From: Paenibacillus sp. 1_12
GTDB lineage: Bacteria > Bacillota > Bacilli > Paenibacillales > NBRC-103111
Direction: 5' to 3'
DNA: 64,000 nucleotides
Assembly (NCBI RefSeq): GCF_900114475.1
Contig: NZ_FOTE01000016.1
Span: 62,001-126,000 of the forward strand
The notes beneath the pieces were generated by a model that worked only from the letters and a program-made list of their open reading frames with translations, ran no database searches and was not told where the DNA came from. Positions 36,059 through 44,915 of this stretch are shown here, piece by piece (position 1 is the stretch's first letter; every line of letters starts with the position of its first letter). The position numbers and the translations under genes were made by a program.

Positions 36059-36162
36059 GTCGGGTGACAAGAACATTATCCGAATGAAGTCCACGGAAAC
36101 CGTGAGCTTTTTTAGTTATCGGATCAAGTTCTTGTCAATTAGCGATGACAAGAACTTGATCC
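36059..36162. repeat. Copy D of the TGACAAGAAC structured repeat
   Basis: GTCGGGTGACAAGAAC, CCACGG-aaa-CCGTGA then T6, and a perfect stem GGATCAAGTTCTTGTCA / TGACAAGAACTTGATCC. It directly follows the broken hemoglobin gene. Confidence 0.9.
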
Positions 36163-36196
36163 AGAGGTGAGTTGTTTCGAAGGATAACAAACATAA

Positions 36197-36352
36197 CCAT
36201 ATCGTCTGTTTGAAACTGGAGATATCAAATACGTAAAAATATCACTTTCCAAAGGAGTTACCACTTGTAATATATGTGAAATAGTGATTGCTGCAGCAAG
36301 CTGTACGCCGCGGCGCAGCGTATCGCTTGTGAAATTGGGTATCACACCTTAA
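36197..36352 (+). other. 51-codon conserved frame in the tail of repeat copy D
   Basis: Same length and frame as 9351-9506: PYRLFETGDIKYVKISLSKG, then ASCTPRRSVSLVKLGITP*. Several substitutions are conservative (V/I, L/I, T/V). No start codon. A GC-rich inverted repeat and then the motif TAACTGGCAG follow. Confidence 0.5.
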
Positions 36353-36555
36353 TCACCTTACACGCGGCTGCCGGCATGGATCGGCGGCAGCGTTGTGCTA
36401 ACTGGCAGTAGAGCGTGGTGGCAAACTCTTTTCTCACTAGGTCATAAAGGGGAAAAACAACAGATGGCTGATAATAAAGCAAAAGTTTACCATAATGCGA
36501 AACTTTATACTTTCAATAAGTGTCTATAAATAAAAGACAATGGGAGTTGGTAACG

Positions 36556-37362
36556 ATGAAGAAGTTGGTTATTGGATTGACATGTGGTGTTGCTTTAATA
36601 ACTACTACTGCTGTTTATGCCGGACAGTTCTCCGAATACAAAATAGAAGCCAAGGTTGTTCCATTTGCTTATCACGTTGCCGATGAAAACAGAGACACAC
36701 TGCATGGCGATAATTACTATGGTGCGAGCGATAAGGTAGGTCTTCCTCAAAGTATTAATTATCAAGGAACTCAATACGTACCAATACGTGAAATTGCTAA
36801 CATCCTAAATCTTAATACTGATTGGGATAATTCTAAAAAGGTAGCTCTCTTGCAACCGACAACTGGTACAGATGCTAAACCTCAAAACCTCGATGCACTT
36901 ATTGAACTTTATTCAAAACGATTAGAAATACTTAAAGGTATGAAAGCACAATCGCAAAACGCTACAACCCAATCTGCCGAACCTGAGAAAACACCTGCTG
37001 AAAATGAAATAGGCGGTAATGATGTAAGAAATCCCATGGCATATCAATTAAACAAAGAGCAGATTAAGGTTATGTTTGGTGATCAGTATACAGAAGTCAC
37101 AGATGCAATGAACGGTGAATGGAAAATATGGCGGTTTGATATTGAACCTAAAGATGGATATAAATCTGACTACAACATTTATAAGAATGGCATAATCGAT
37201 ATAGATAATTTGAAATCCCAAGTTATTAAAGGGCAGATATTTGTTACATGGGACACAGATGGAAAATTAATTGGTTTAGATTGTTATTACTTCCAGAACG
37301 GACTAGTATCTCAATTTGGCTTTAATGAAAACATATTGAAAAAAGCATATTCAACTAAGTAA
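36556..37362 (+). CDS. Secreted stalk-domain protein
   Basis: 268 residues. Signal peptide MKKLVIGLTCGVALITTTAV cut near YAG. A stalk domain follows with INYQGTQYVPIREIANILNL. An EKTPAENE-rich linker leads to a C-terminal domain of unknown fold (IKVMFGDQYTEVTDAMNGEW). ATG 36556 is chosen because GGGAG precedes it and the signal peptide begins there. Function unknown. Confidence 0.82.
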   Translation: MKKLVIGLTCGVALITTTAVYAGQFSEYKIEAKVVPFAYHVADENRDTLHGDNYYGASDKVGLPQSINYQGTQYVPIREIANILNLNTDWDNSKKVALLQPTTGTDAKPQNLDALIELYSKRLEILKGMKAQSQNATTQSAEPEKTPAENEIGGNDVRNPMAYQLNKEQIKVMFGDQYTEVTDAMNGEWKIWRFDIEPKDGYKSDYNIYKNGIIDIDNLKSQVIKGQIFVTWDTDGKLIGLDCYYFQNGLVSQFGFNENILKKAYSTK

Positions 37363-37964
37363 TTAGAACCATAATTGATTGAACTAACGGAAAAGTATGA
37401 CAAGTTCTGTATAAGCAGAGCATAGTGTGAAAAACAGGGGATTCAAAGACTCATAGATTCCTAACTTTACAACCGAGGATGGGAATGACGGAACCACGTA
37501 TCCCGAAACCATCCCGTCAATACTCCTGCATGCGTCATAACTAACAGGTTATGGGGTTTGAAGTACAGAGAGATTCGGCAGAACAAAGGCTGGAGCCATT
37601 TGAATAGAAAAGGTATGCCAACGGATATGCCTTATATAGGAGTTTTTGTACATATGTCACTTATACCAGCTGATAATAATCCAGAAAGCAAGCAGAACTG
37701 AAAACAGTAAAGGAGCAGCCGTAGCTGATCCTTTGACTTGCTCATGAAAATTCTTATACACTAAATGATAATGACCACAAATTGGAGTAGTTTTTACCAT
37801 AAGCTACATACACATTGGTAGTCGTGTTGCCCCATTCGGGTTCATTGTCATACCGGGAAAGACGATGTTATCATCGGAGAAATGTTATCGATACATTCGG
37901 CCAAAATGGCCATACGCATCGTTGCCACTCCCCAAATTGAGGCCTCACTCACTTCAACTGTCCG
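37363..37964. other. 600-bp region without an intact gene
   Basis: An AAAGGAGCAGC-cgta-GCTGATCCTTT hairpin (37709-37735) may terminate something. AGTTTTTGTACATATGTC with a following TATACCAGCTGATAAT (37642-37680) recurs at 38687-38733, a short dispersed duplication. Confidence 0.4.
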
Positions 37965-38369
37965 TCAACGCCTGCCGCTGAACCGTTTGATCGCTTCCTC
38001 GGTCACCGGCGCGAAAAGGTTAACCAGATTGCCGTCGGGATCGCGAAACAGCACAGCACGGTTCCCCCACGGCATCGTGGTTGGTTCCTTTACCCACTCA
38101 TCGACAAACGGCTTCAAGCGCTCGTATTCGGCATCGACATCGTGGACGAGGAACTCGATGATGACAGTGTGATTGTCGGCCGCCACTGCGGAACCAGCGC
38201 CGAACAGTTGCACCGTCTGGGAGTGGCCGATCGCCAGGGTGCACGATGGCACAACGAGTTCGGCAAAGACGGGCGCGGGGCGTTCCGCCGAAACACCCAT
38301 GACTTTCTCATAGAACTCGACGAGACGGTCCACGTCGTCGGTAATGATGCGTACAGAAGCAAAATTCAT
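37965..38369 (-). CDS. VOC-family (glyoxalase/bleomycin-resistance fold) protein
   Basis: 134 residues. ASVRIITDDVDRLVEFYEKV at the start and VLFRDPDGNLVNLFAPVTEE near the end are the classic VOC repeats; possible metal ligands are the Glu residues in FAELV and NLFAPV, but the first-strand His is absent. AGGAAGGAT precedes the ATG. GC content is clearly higher than in the neighbouring sequence, suggesting separate origin. Confidence 0.88.
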   Translation of the reverse strand: MNFASVRIITDDVDRLVEFYEKVMGVSAERPAPVFAELVVPSCTLAIGHSQTVQLFGAGSAVAADNHTVIIEFLVHDVDAEYERLKPFVDEWVKEPTTMPWGNRAVLFRDPDGNLVNLFAPVTEEAIKRFSGRR

Positions 38370-38481
38370 GAGATACCATCCTTCCTATAATAAATGATAC
38401 AATACCGTATCCTATCATTTTGGGCCAGAATACTTCGCATTTATCTCCCACTCCTTTATGTTTACTTACTCCGATTATAAA

Positions 38482-38517
38482 AAAACGCTACTGACAACAG
38501 TATGTCAGTAGCGTTTT
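38482..38517 (-). terminator. Terminator with 15-bp perfect stem
   Basis: AAAACGCTACTGACA / TGTCAGTAGCGTTTT. On the minus strand it is followed by T7 (AAAAAAA on plus), just downstream of the minus-strand fragment at 38560. Confidence 0.75.
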
Positions 38518-38559
38518 AACATTTTTTTGGCTTACTCCCGTATTCGATTTCGGAATGCG

Positions 38560-38665
38560 TCAGTACACGATATGGATGTTGCCGAGTTCCCCGATCTCAA
38601 CCTTGGTGTAGCTGTTCAGCAAGTCCATGCCGGTCGAATAGCCTTGCGGTTTTGGCAGCTGCCTT
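38560..38665 (-). pseudogene. C-terminal gene fragment, family unknown
   Basis: QLPKPQGYSTGMDLLNSYTK VEIGELGNIHIVY* with high GC and its own terminator. Only the last about 35 residues remain. Confidence 0.45.
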
Positions 38666-39000
38666 GGTAACATGATCACAAAATAAGAGTTTTTGTACAT
38701 ATGTCTAGTGTTACGGCTCAACTATACCAGCTAATAGGCTGTCAATATTTAAATATTAATGAACGAAACGAAGGATGCTATACTGGAAAAAGGGTACGAC
38801 AAATAACCGACCCACAATATTTGGGAAGGTTTTCCTCAATGTCTATGGCTTGCTAATTCAGTCTAAGCGGAAAGCTTCTAAAAATAAGGTCTACCAGAAA
38901 GATCGGGTGACCTCATAATACAAACGGGCAGGATAATGTCATATTCTCACCCACATTATGGTAATATTATTGAGTGAAAAATATAAAACTGAGGTGACAA

Positions 39001-39144
39001 ATGAAAGAATCAAATATTCCAGGAAAAGTCACTTGCTTTATCACTAGGGAAAAAGAAATGAAAAATGAGATTCTTCTAATTCAACATCCAAATGCAGGTA
39101 TTCAATTTCCTGCTGGTACGATAGATAACGAGGATGAGCGCTAA
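39001..39144 (+). pseudogene. NUDIX hydrolase, N-terminal stub
   Basis: AGGTGA precedes ATG 39001; MKESNIPGKVTCFITREKEM, then LLIQHPNAGIQFPAGTIDNE stops within the NUDIX entry region before the REx2EExGU motif. The stop (TAATG) overlaps the next start. Truncated and inactive. Confidence 0.7.
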
Positions 39145-39593
39145 TGGAAAATATATACAATCAATTGCATACAGCGGAAATACTGAACCGTATCGAGAAT
39201 TTAAGTCCAAATTCAAAACCACAATGGGGAACAATGAATGTTGCTCAAATGTTGGCTCACTGCTCATCGTTTCAAGATATCGCAATGGGAAATTCCTTCC
39301 CTCCTAGATATTGGCTTGGAAGGTTAATAGGAAGGTTTGTAAAACCTATTATGTATAATGACAAGCCAACACCACACAATATGTCAACAATTCCGACCAT
39401 ACTTATTTTAGATAACAAAGATTTTGAGACAGAAAAAGAAAAACTGAAACAAAAGACTTTAACTTTCTAAAGTAACGGTCCTGAGAAATGTTCACCCCAT
39501 CCACATCCTTTCTTTGGAAAAATCACTCCTGAGCAATGGGGTATAGGAATTTATAAACATCTAGACCATCATTTAAGAAAATTTGGTGTTTAG
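39144..39593 (+). pseudogene. DUF1569-family protein with a nonsense codon
   Basis: Reads HTAEILNRIENLSPNSKPQW, GTMNVAQMLAHCSSFQDIA, with an in-frame TAA at 39468-39470 (codon 109 of 150), then SNGPEKCSPHPHPFFGKITP, EQWGIGIYKHLDHHLRKFGV*. The part after the stop keeps the family's conserved ending in the same frame, so one point mutation disrupts it. DinB-like fold; function unknown. Confidence 0.75.
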
Positions 39594-39802
39594 TTCGCAA
39601 TGATTAATAATTGTTCAACGGATACAAGTGCTCAATAAATGCTAATGAAGGCTGCCGATAATGTGGCCATTTCGAACGGGAGTTTAGCGCAGTTGCAACC
39701 ACTTCGCTGCGAACGGATAGGATAGGGAATACCAGAAGTGTTGCCCTGTGGCGGTAATTCGCTCCTCTAACTGGGCAGTATTCTTCCGGAAGTGTAAATA
39801 AG

Positions 39803-39963
39803 ATGGGAGAAAGTGATTTGGAAATCCTTGTATTAGGACACTTTGAAGTTCCAGATATAGTAAGACTAATGATTGATGTAATATCTCGTCTACCTTTAAA
39901 GGATCTTTTTGCAATGGACGATGAGAAGGGAATTGGGAGTGCATTTGTTTGGTCGTCGAAATT
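39803..39963 (+). other. Coding-like fragment ending at repeat copy E
   Basis: MGESDLEILVLGHFEVPDIV, then DVISRLPLKDLFAMDDEKGI GSAFVWSSKL. It runs straight into the repeat at 39964. Family not recognised. Confidence 0.35.
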
Positions 39964-40077
39964 GTCGGGTGACAAGAACATTATCTCTTTAATTGCCGCG
40001 AAAATCGCGGCTTTTTTGTTTTATGGGATAAAGTTCTTGTCAAAAGCAAATGACAATAACTTTATCCCATTCCCGAC
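39964..40077. repeat. Copy E of the TGACAAGAAC structured repeat
   Basis: Bounded by GTCGGG and CCCGAC (114 bp). Middle hairpin GCCGCGA-aaa-TCGCGGC then T6; distal hairpin GGGATAAAGTTCTTGTCA / TGACAATAACTTTATCCC. Confidence 0.9.
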
Positions 40078-40473
40078 GGACTTTCAATTCAGCAAGTACT
40101 CCTTCAAAAGCAGTCGCAACGTTCTCGTAATGTAAAATCCGGCAGAAGATAAATTCGGTATTTTTTGGCAATATCCTCCAATTCGTAACATAAAGGGCAG
40201 CACCATATTATTGGATATACCCGAAAGAAAGGATAGGGCAATTCTTAAGAGCAACAACGTTACATAGATAAATATGTTAGAAACCTAAATGCACCAATTA
40301 AATATTCTGCTTTATCTTGAATGAGCTGGTTATGAACTAGCTTTCAAAATGAAGGGGATCTTTTTTGTCTGGATAATTAAGATTTACAATACTCCAAAGG
40401 GAAGAACAACAATCGTTTCAAACTGCTCTTCATGGGCTATATTATTTCATTATTCAAGAGTAATGAATTTTGC

Positions 40474-40671
40474 TTACACTTTATCTTTCAGATATTCAGC
40501 TAGGAACTGACCGCCTACACCTAGGTTGTCCATTTCATGTTCTTTTAAAAAAACGTAATACGACTGTTCCTGTATGTTCATGATTTTTGCCGCTGCTGCA
40601 GTTAATTCCTTTATTAATTCACCTTTTTGTCCTTTGCTTAATTTCGCAGAATTTAATGTTATAACTGGCAT
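40474..40671 (-). CDS. 4-oxalocrotonate tautomerase family protein (copy 1)
   Basis: 65 residues, begins MPVITLNSAKLSKGQKGELI. Pro after the initiator Met is the catalytic base in this family. KELTAAAAKIMNIQEQSYYVFLKEHEMDNLGVGGQ matches DmpI-like 4-OTs in pieces. AAAAGGAG lies 7 bases upstream. It differs from copy 2 at six positions. Confidence 0.9.
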   Translation of the reverse strand: MPVITLNSAKLSKGQKGELIKELTAAAAKIMNIQEQSYYVFLKEHEMDNLGVGGQFLAEYLKDKV

Positions 40672-40806
40672 ATTATTTTTCTCCTTTTATGGATGTTTTA
40701 TGTTAATTTTTCCATTTTCAATATTTATGGGCCGGCCCGTTTGATTAGTGAATCAATTGATGTTGTCATTTATGTTATTTCATTATTCAAAAGAAATGAA
40801 TTTTAC

Positions 40807-41004
40807 TCATACCTTATCTTTCAGATATTCAGCTAGGAGCTGACCGCCTACACCTACATTGTCCGTTTCATTTTCTTTTAAAAATACGTAATACGACTGT
40901 TCCGGTATATTCATGATTTTTGCCGCTACTGCAGTTAATTCCTTTATTAATTCACCTTTTTGTTCTTTGCTTAATTTCGCAGAATTTAATGTTATAACTG
41001 GCAT
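40807..41004 (-). CDS. 4-oxalocrotonate tautomerase family protein (copy 2)
   Basis: 65 residues, tandem duplicate of the gene at 40474, also starting MPVITLNS with catalytic Pro2 (Pro1 of the mature enzyme). It lies next to the divergent HxlR gene and is probably controlled by it. Confidence 0.9.
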   Translation of the reverse strand: MPVITLNSAKLSKEQKGELIKELTAVAAKIMNIPEQSYYVFLKENETDNVGVGGQLLAEYLKDKV

Positions 41005-41179
41005 ATTATTTTTCTCCTTTTATGGATATTTTATGTTAATTTTTCCATTTTCAATATTTATGGGCCGGCCCGTTTGATTAGTGAATCAATTGATGTTATC
41101 ATCATATCAGTTATTTTCATTTGATCAAGTACGCACCTTTTTGTACAATACTACCCAAAATGATAGTTAGGAGATAATC

Positions 41180-41527
41180 ATGAATCATGAAAAAATTTAT
41201 AACTGTCCTATAGAAGCATCTATTAGCTTAATTGGTGGAAAATATAAAGTTTTTATTTTGTTTCACTTAACAAACCAAACTTTGCGGTTTAATGAATTGC
41301 AAAAATTCATTCCTAAAGCTACTCCTAAAATGCTCACTCAGCAATTACGCGAGCTTGAACGAGACGGACTTATCACTAGGACTGTTTATCCGGTAGTTCC
41401 TCCCAAAACCGAATATTCTCTTACAGAGTCTGGGGAAAGTTTACTTCCAGTTTTAAATGTGCTTTATAATTGGGGAGAAAATTATATAGCTAATGGATTT
41501 AATGGGCTTAGTGTAACCCCTTCTTAA
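41180..41527 (+). CDS. HxlR-family transcriptional regulator
   Basis: 115 residues. CPIEASISLIGGKYKVFILF, then LRFNELQKFIPKATPKMLTQ and TEYSLTESGESLLPVLNVL define the winged helix. Cys in NCPI near the N-terminus is at the position used for quinone/electrophile sensing in YodB/HypR-like members. TTAGGAGA precedes ATG 41180. Divergent from the tautomerases, with AAGTACGCACC..GTAC sequence between. Confidence 0.92.
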   Translation: MNHEKIYNCPIEASISLIGGKYKVFILFHLTNQTLRFNELQKFIPKATPKMLTQQLRELERDGLITRTVYPVVPPKTEYSLTESGESLLPVLNVLYNWGENYIANGFNGLSVTPS

Positions 41528-41723
41528 ACTAGGAGTCTGTCTCGTTAGATGAAGGCTTCAATGAATTAGCTAAGATGGCTGGTAGATTGCAAGCAATCGA
41601 ATCATTGTGACAGAATCATTGCAATGCCCTTGAAAAAGAATGGATGTATATGGTAAGCATAAAAATGGGATGAAGTGTCTTAAGGATCTCCAAGACATTG
41701 TTTCAGGATAGGTCAATCAGTGA

Positions 41724-41775
41724 TAAAGAGCGGTAGATAGATAAGCACCTAAGCTTATCTATCTACCGCTCTTTA
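41724..41775. terminator. Terminator with 22-bp perfect stem
   Basis: AAAGAGCGGTAGATAGATAA GC pairs exactly with its complement around a 6-base loop. It serves the minus-strand fragment ending at 41773 and possibly both directions. Confidence 0.75.
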
Positions 41776-41880
41776 TCTGTTTTCAGGATTAAGCTTGTCA
41801 TACTCGATTTTTACAAAACAATTATAACGTCGAGCTGTCGGATAGTCATGAATATATTTTGAAAAGATCCCCTTTTTCAG
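41773..41880 (-). pseudogene. C-terminal gene fragment, family unknown
   Basis: KKGIFSKYIHDYPTARRYNC FVKIEYDKLNPENR*. Only the tail remains; its stop codon lies in the terminator stem. The remainder of 41881-42125 has no recognised gene. Confidence 0.4.
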
Positions 41881-42125
41881 AAAAAAAGGATTAATTCAAA
41901 CTTAATTTATCAACTTGATTTGCTTCTTGAGGGTAGCATATCCAAATTAGTGTTATGTTCCAATAGATACCCAAGAAGTGCCAACATCAACACTTCTCCG
42001 CAGAACACGGTCAAATGTCTCGCAGTAAAATACATTAGGAACGCTTATTAGCGCAATTGGATTAGCTCCTTTAATATATGAAACAACGCTCCAACCTCTT
42101 TTCAGATTTTAAGCGACGACAGATA

Positions 42126-42482
42126 CTACTCTGTATTTTTGCTTTGTGGTAATTTAGTTCTTTCCAGGTTTTTCTCCGCCCATAAAACAAGTTGATCAAT
42201 TATAGGTGAAAGTTCCTTACCTGCCTCAGTTAATGAATACTCAACCTTAGGAGGAACTTCATTATATTGAACTCTATGAATAAGTCCATATTCAGTCATT
42301 TCCTTTAGGGATTGATTCAACATTGTTCCTGTAATACCACTTACCTGTCGTTTTAATTCGTTATACCGAATTATTTTGTTACTGCACAATACGGCTAGGA
42401 TAGATAAGTTCCATTTTCCAGCCATGACTTTTAGTGCATCATTAATTGAGGATATCTCTTTATTTTGGTGATATTTAGTCAT
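42126..42482 (-). CDS. HxlR-family transcriptional regulator
   Basis: 118 residues: INDALKVMAGKWNLSILAVL, RYNELKRQVSGITGTMLNQS, VEYSLTEAGKELSPIIDQLV. The start at 42482 is chosen because GGAGG lies 8 bases upstream. It lacks a Cys near the N-terminus, unlike the HxlR at 41180. Divergent from the FMN reductase gene. Confidence 0.92.
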   Translation of the reverse strand: MTKYHQNKEISSINDALKVMAGKWNLSILAVLCSNKIIRYNELKRQVSGITGTMLNQSLKEMTEYGLIHRVQYNEVPPKVEYSLTEAGKELSPIIDQLVLWAEKNLERTKLPQSKNTE

Positions 42483-42499
42483 GATGTATTCCTCCATGG

Positions 42500-42594
42500 T
42501 AAGTTTTTTCTTACTTAGACAGTTTTTTTTGCGTACTTGTTAGATAAATATCTTTAATTATAATCAAATTAAGAAAACAATACATCATTGTTTT
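42500..42594. promoter_or_regulatory. Promoter and operator candidates between HxlR and FMN reductase
   Basis: TTGTTA (42537-42542), 16 bp, TATAAT (42559-42564) drive the reductase. GTAAGTTTTTTCTTACTT (about 42500) and AAAACAAT-acatc-ATTGTTTT (42574-42594) are inverted repeats that could bind HxlR. Confidence 0.55.
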
Positions 42595-42620
42595 AGTAAA
42601 AATAAGGAGTGGTTAAATTT

Positions 42621-43175
42621 ATGAAAATTGGAATTATTACAGGAAGTACTAGACAAACGCGTGTTGGATTACAGGTTGCAGAGTGGGTAAAATCCATCGC
42701 TGATCAGAGAACAGACGCAGAATTTGAGATTGTAGATATCAAGGCTTACAGTTTACCACTGTATGATGAACCTGTTCCTGCCGCTTTTACTAAAGAGTAT
42801 CAAACACCAGAAGCTAAAAGTTGGTCTAAAAAAATTAATGAACTGGATGGTTTTATTTTTATTACTCCTGAGTACAACCGCGGCATTACTTCTGCATTGA
42901 AAAATACAATTGATTATCTAAGTCAGGAGTTTCATAACAAAGCAGCCGGAATTGTAAGTTATGGATCAGCCGGTGGTGCTGTAGCAGCTCAGCAACTGAG
43001 ATTAATTCTATCAGTTCCACAAGTGGCAACAGTATCGACGCAGCCAGCTCTAAGTATTTTCACTGACTTTGAAGAAATGTCCAAATTTAAACCAGCTGAT
43101 TTTCATGTTCAAACCATTAATACGATGTTAAATCAAGTAGTTTCATGGTCCGCTGCATTACTGACTATACGATAA
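42621..43175 (+). CDS. NADPH-dependent FMN reductase / azoreductase-type flavoprotein
   Basis: 184 residues, flavodoxin-like. FMN phosphate loop GSTRQTRVGLQVAEWV; flavin-binding PEYNRGITSALKNTIDYL; YGSAGGAVAAQQLRLILSV. ATG 42621 follows AAGGAG. Likely reduces quinones, azo or nitro compounds; control by the divergent HxlR is the usual arrangement. Confidence 0.92.
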   Translation: MKIGIITGSTRQTRVGLQVAEWVKSIADQRTDAEFEIVDIKAYSLPLYDEPVPAAFTKEYQTPEAKSWSKKINELDGFIFITPEYNRGITSALKNTIDYLSQEFHNKAAGIVSYGSAGGAVAAQQLRLILSVPQVATVSTQPALSIFTDFEEMSKFKPADFHVQTINTMLNQVVSWSAALLTIR

Positions 43176-43192
43176 ACATAAATTGATTAGAG

Positions 43193-43215
43193 GGAAAGCT
43201 TGAAGCTTTCCTTCA
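43193..43215 (+). terminator. Short hairpin after the reductase
   Basis: GGAAAGC-ttgaa-GCTTTCC followed by TTCATT; weak T tract. Confidence 0.5.
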
Positions 43216-43229
43216 TTATGTATTCATAA

Positions 43230-43319
43230 TTGGCAGCCCTTGAAGCAGCCATTAGACCAATTGAAGGGCATGATATGTTTAGAGATCGCAGAGATGTAAT
43301 TCTGAAAGAAGGATTTTAA
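43230..43319 (+). pseudogene. C-terminal fragment of an unidentified gene
   Basis: LAALEAAIRPIEGHDMFRDR RDVILKEGF* (29 codons), coding-like, with no start. Located between the reductase and the FrnE-like gene. Confidence 0.4.
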
Positions 43320-43367
43320 AAAAATCACTAATATCACAAAAATTTCCCTAAAAAGAGGATGGTCGAT

Positions 43368-44069
43368 ATGAAGATAGAAGTTTGGTCTGATTTTTCTTGC
43401 CCCTTTTGTTATATTGGCAAACGCCAACTAGAACTGGCGATAGAACAATTTAATTATCGTACTGATGTAGAAGTCGAATTCAAGAGTTTTGAATTGGTCC
43501 CTAATGCAGAGCGGTATGTTGATTATAACGTCAATGAAATATTGTCCAAAAAGTATGGTATAACACTTGAACAAGTCCAATCCAATAATCAAAGTTTAAC
43601 TGAACGAGCAAGTACATTGGGACTGGAATATCATATAGATACCATGAAACTAACAAATACTTTTGATGCGCATCGTCTTGCGCAGATGGCCACTCAGTAT
43701 GGAAAAAAGATGGAGATGGTTGAACGACTATTTAAAGCCACTTTTACCGAGTCAAAACATCTGGGTGATCATGAAACATTGGCTGACTTAGCTGAAGAAG
43801 TAGGTCTTGATCGTAACGAGGTACTCGAAATGCTTAAAACTCTTAACTATACCCAAGAGGTGAGATTGGATGAAAAAGAGGCTCAGGAGATTGGAGTACG
43901 CGGAGTTCCATTTTTCGTTATTGATCGAAAGTACGCGCTATCCGGCGCTCAGTCAAATGAAGTATTTCTTCAAGCACTGACGAAAGCTTATCAGGCAAGT
44001 CATCCATTTACTATCATTAGCGAAAACGACAACGGTTCGTCTTGTAATGACGGCTCTTGTTCTATCTAA
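43368..44069 (+). CDS. FrnE-like DsbA-family oxidoreductase
   Basis: 233 residues. Thioredoxin fold with CxxC in WSDFSCPFCYIGKRQLE and the cis-Pro loop GVRGVPFFVIDRKYALSGAQ; C-terminal SSCNDGSCSI is typical of FrnE-type proteins. ATG 43368 is chosen because AAAGAGG lies 9 bases upstream. It is cytoplasmic (no signal). In this cluster it may act on quinone- or thiol-related stress. Confidence 0.9.
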   Translation: MKIEVWSDFSCPFCYIGKRQLELAIEQFNYRTDVEVEFKSFELVPNAERYVDYNVNEILSKKYGITLEQVQSNNQSLTERASTLGLEYHIDTMKLTNTFDAHRLAQMATQYGKKMEMVERLFKATFTESKHLGDHETLADLAEEVGLDRNEVLEMLKTLNYTQEVRLDEKEAQEIGVRGVPFFVIDRKYALSGAQSNEVFLQALTKAYQASHPFTIISENDNGSSCNDGSCSI

Positions 44070-44101
44070 TATTAATCAAATAAATAGGAGTGGGAATAAA
44101 G

Positions 44102-44126
44102 ATGCTAACAGGTAAAGTTGTCGGCT
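44102..44126 (+). pseudogene. Start of a gene cut off by repeat copy F
   Basis: AGGAGTGGG precedes ATG 44102 with ideal spacing; the frame reads MLTGKVVG* and enters the repeat at codon 7. MLTGKVV is a common opening of short-chain dehydrogenases, so an SDR gene is suspected. Confidence 0.5.
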
Positions 44127-44232
44127 GACAAGAACATTATCTCATTAATAGCCGTGTAAATCGCGTTTTTTTATTTTATGGGATCAAGTTCTTGTCAAAA
44201 CCCAGTGATAAGAACTTGATCCCATTCCCGAC
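44120..44232. repeat. Copy F of the TGACAAGAAC structured repeat
   Basis: GTCGGC to CCCGAC, 113 bp. Distal hairpin GGGATCAAGTTCTTGTCA / TGATAAGAACTTGATCCC. The middle hairpin is weakened, followed by T7. Confidence 0.88.
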
Positions 44233-44461
44233 AGATCCGGTTCATGACTTTTTTGTTATGCAAATGGGAGGATAGCTTAAGAATATCGAAAAAGGGAGTT
44301 GATGGGATTTTCCAGAATATAATAATCATTTCTCAACTAACGGGAGTAGAGTGAAATAGTAATAAAAAAATGGACTAACGAAAATTTCTGGAATTGGTTC
44401 TTTTCATTATTCCAATTTATGTATATTATTATATAAATCAATTCAAATAAGAGGTGTACTT

Positions 44462-44665
44462 ATGGCAATAGAGTACAAAATTAATACTCCGCTTTGTTCT
44501 AAAGATGTTTCGGAAGTTTTTAAAAGTTCTGGAATTAAACGTCCTGCGGATGACCTTGATCGTATTCAAAAAATGATTGATAATGCCGATGTTAACATTT
44601 ATGCATGGGATGGGGTTAGGTTAGTAGGCATTGCAAGAGCGATTACAGATTTTTCATATTGTTGT
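44462..44665 (+). pseudogene. GNAT acetyltransferase, N-terminal half
   Basis: AAGAGGTG precedes ATG 44462. SSGIKRPADDLDRIQKMIDN, WDGVRLVGIARAITDFSYCC is the GNAT opening; the acetyl-CoA-binding half is missing and the frame continues into unrelated hairpin DNA. Confidence 0.72.
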
Positions 44666-44670
44666 TTTGA

Positions 44671-44784
44671 CCCGGCCCGCATCATAGGCCGGGTTTACTG
44701 CATTTTTTTGCGACCAGTGAACATACGTAAAATCATATTTTGACGAAAAGAAGCCGGCCAAGTACTCATACTCTGCCGGCTTCC
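44671..44784. terminator. Two neighbouring terminators
   Basis: ACCCGGCC-cgcatcata-GGCCGGGT then TTACTGCATTTTTTT (44671-44709), and GAAGCCGGC...GCCGGCTTC (44750-44784), the latter serving the minus-strand integrase remnant. Confidence 0.65.
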
Positions 44785-44785
44785 T

Positions 44786-44915
44786 TTAAATTTTTTTCAA
44801 AGAATTTGAGATTATTACTGACCTTAAGGTTTCTTTTTTAACGGAAGTATATATTTGGGTCGTGTTCGGATCCTCATGTCCTAAGATTTCAGCAAGTGTT
44901 TCAGGAACGGGTAAT
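44786..44915 (-). pseudogene. Tyrosine recombinase (phage integrase) C-terminal fragment
   Basis: VPETLAEILGHEDPNTTQIY TSVKKETLRS... contains the catalytic H (LGHEDPNTT) and Tyr (QIYTSV) of the family. Nothing upstream survives. Beyond it, about 44917-45035 on the same strand is a membrane-protein-like fragment (PLWVAAPIVGILLISLMAWL). Confidence 0.75.

Larger units (their letters stand above)
40441..41105. repeat. 333-bp tandem duplication containing tautomerase genes
   Basis: Units starting at about 40441 and 40774 share gene, ribosome binding site, promoter-side sequence and a GGGCCGGCCC palindrome. Identity is over 90%. Confidence 0.9.
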
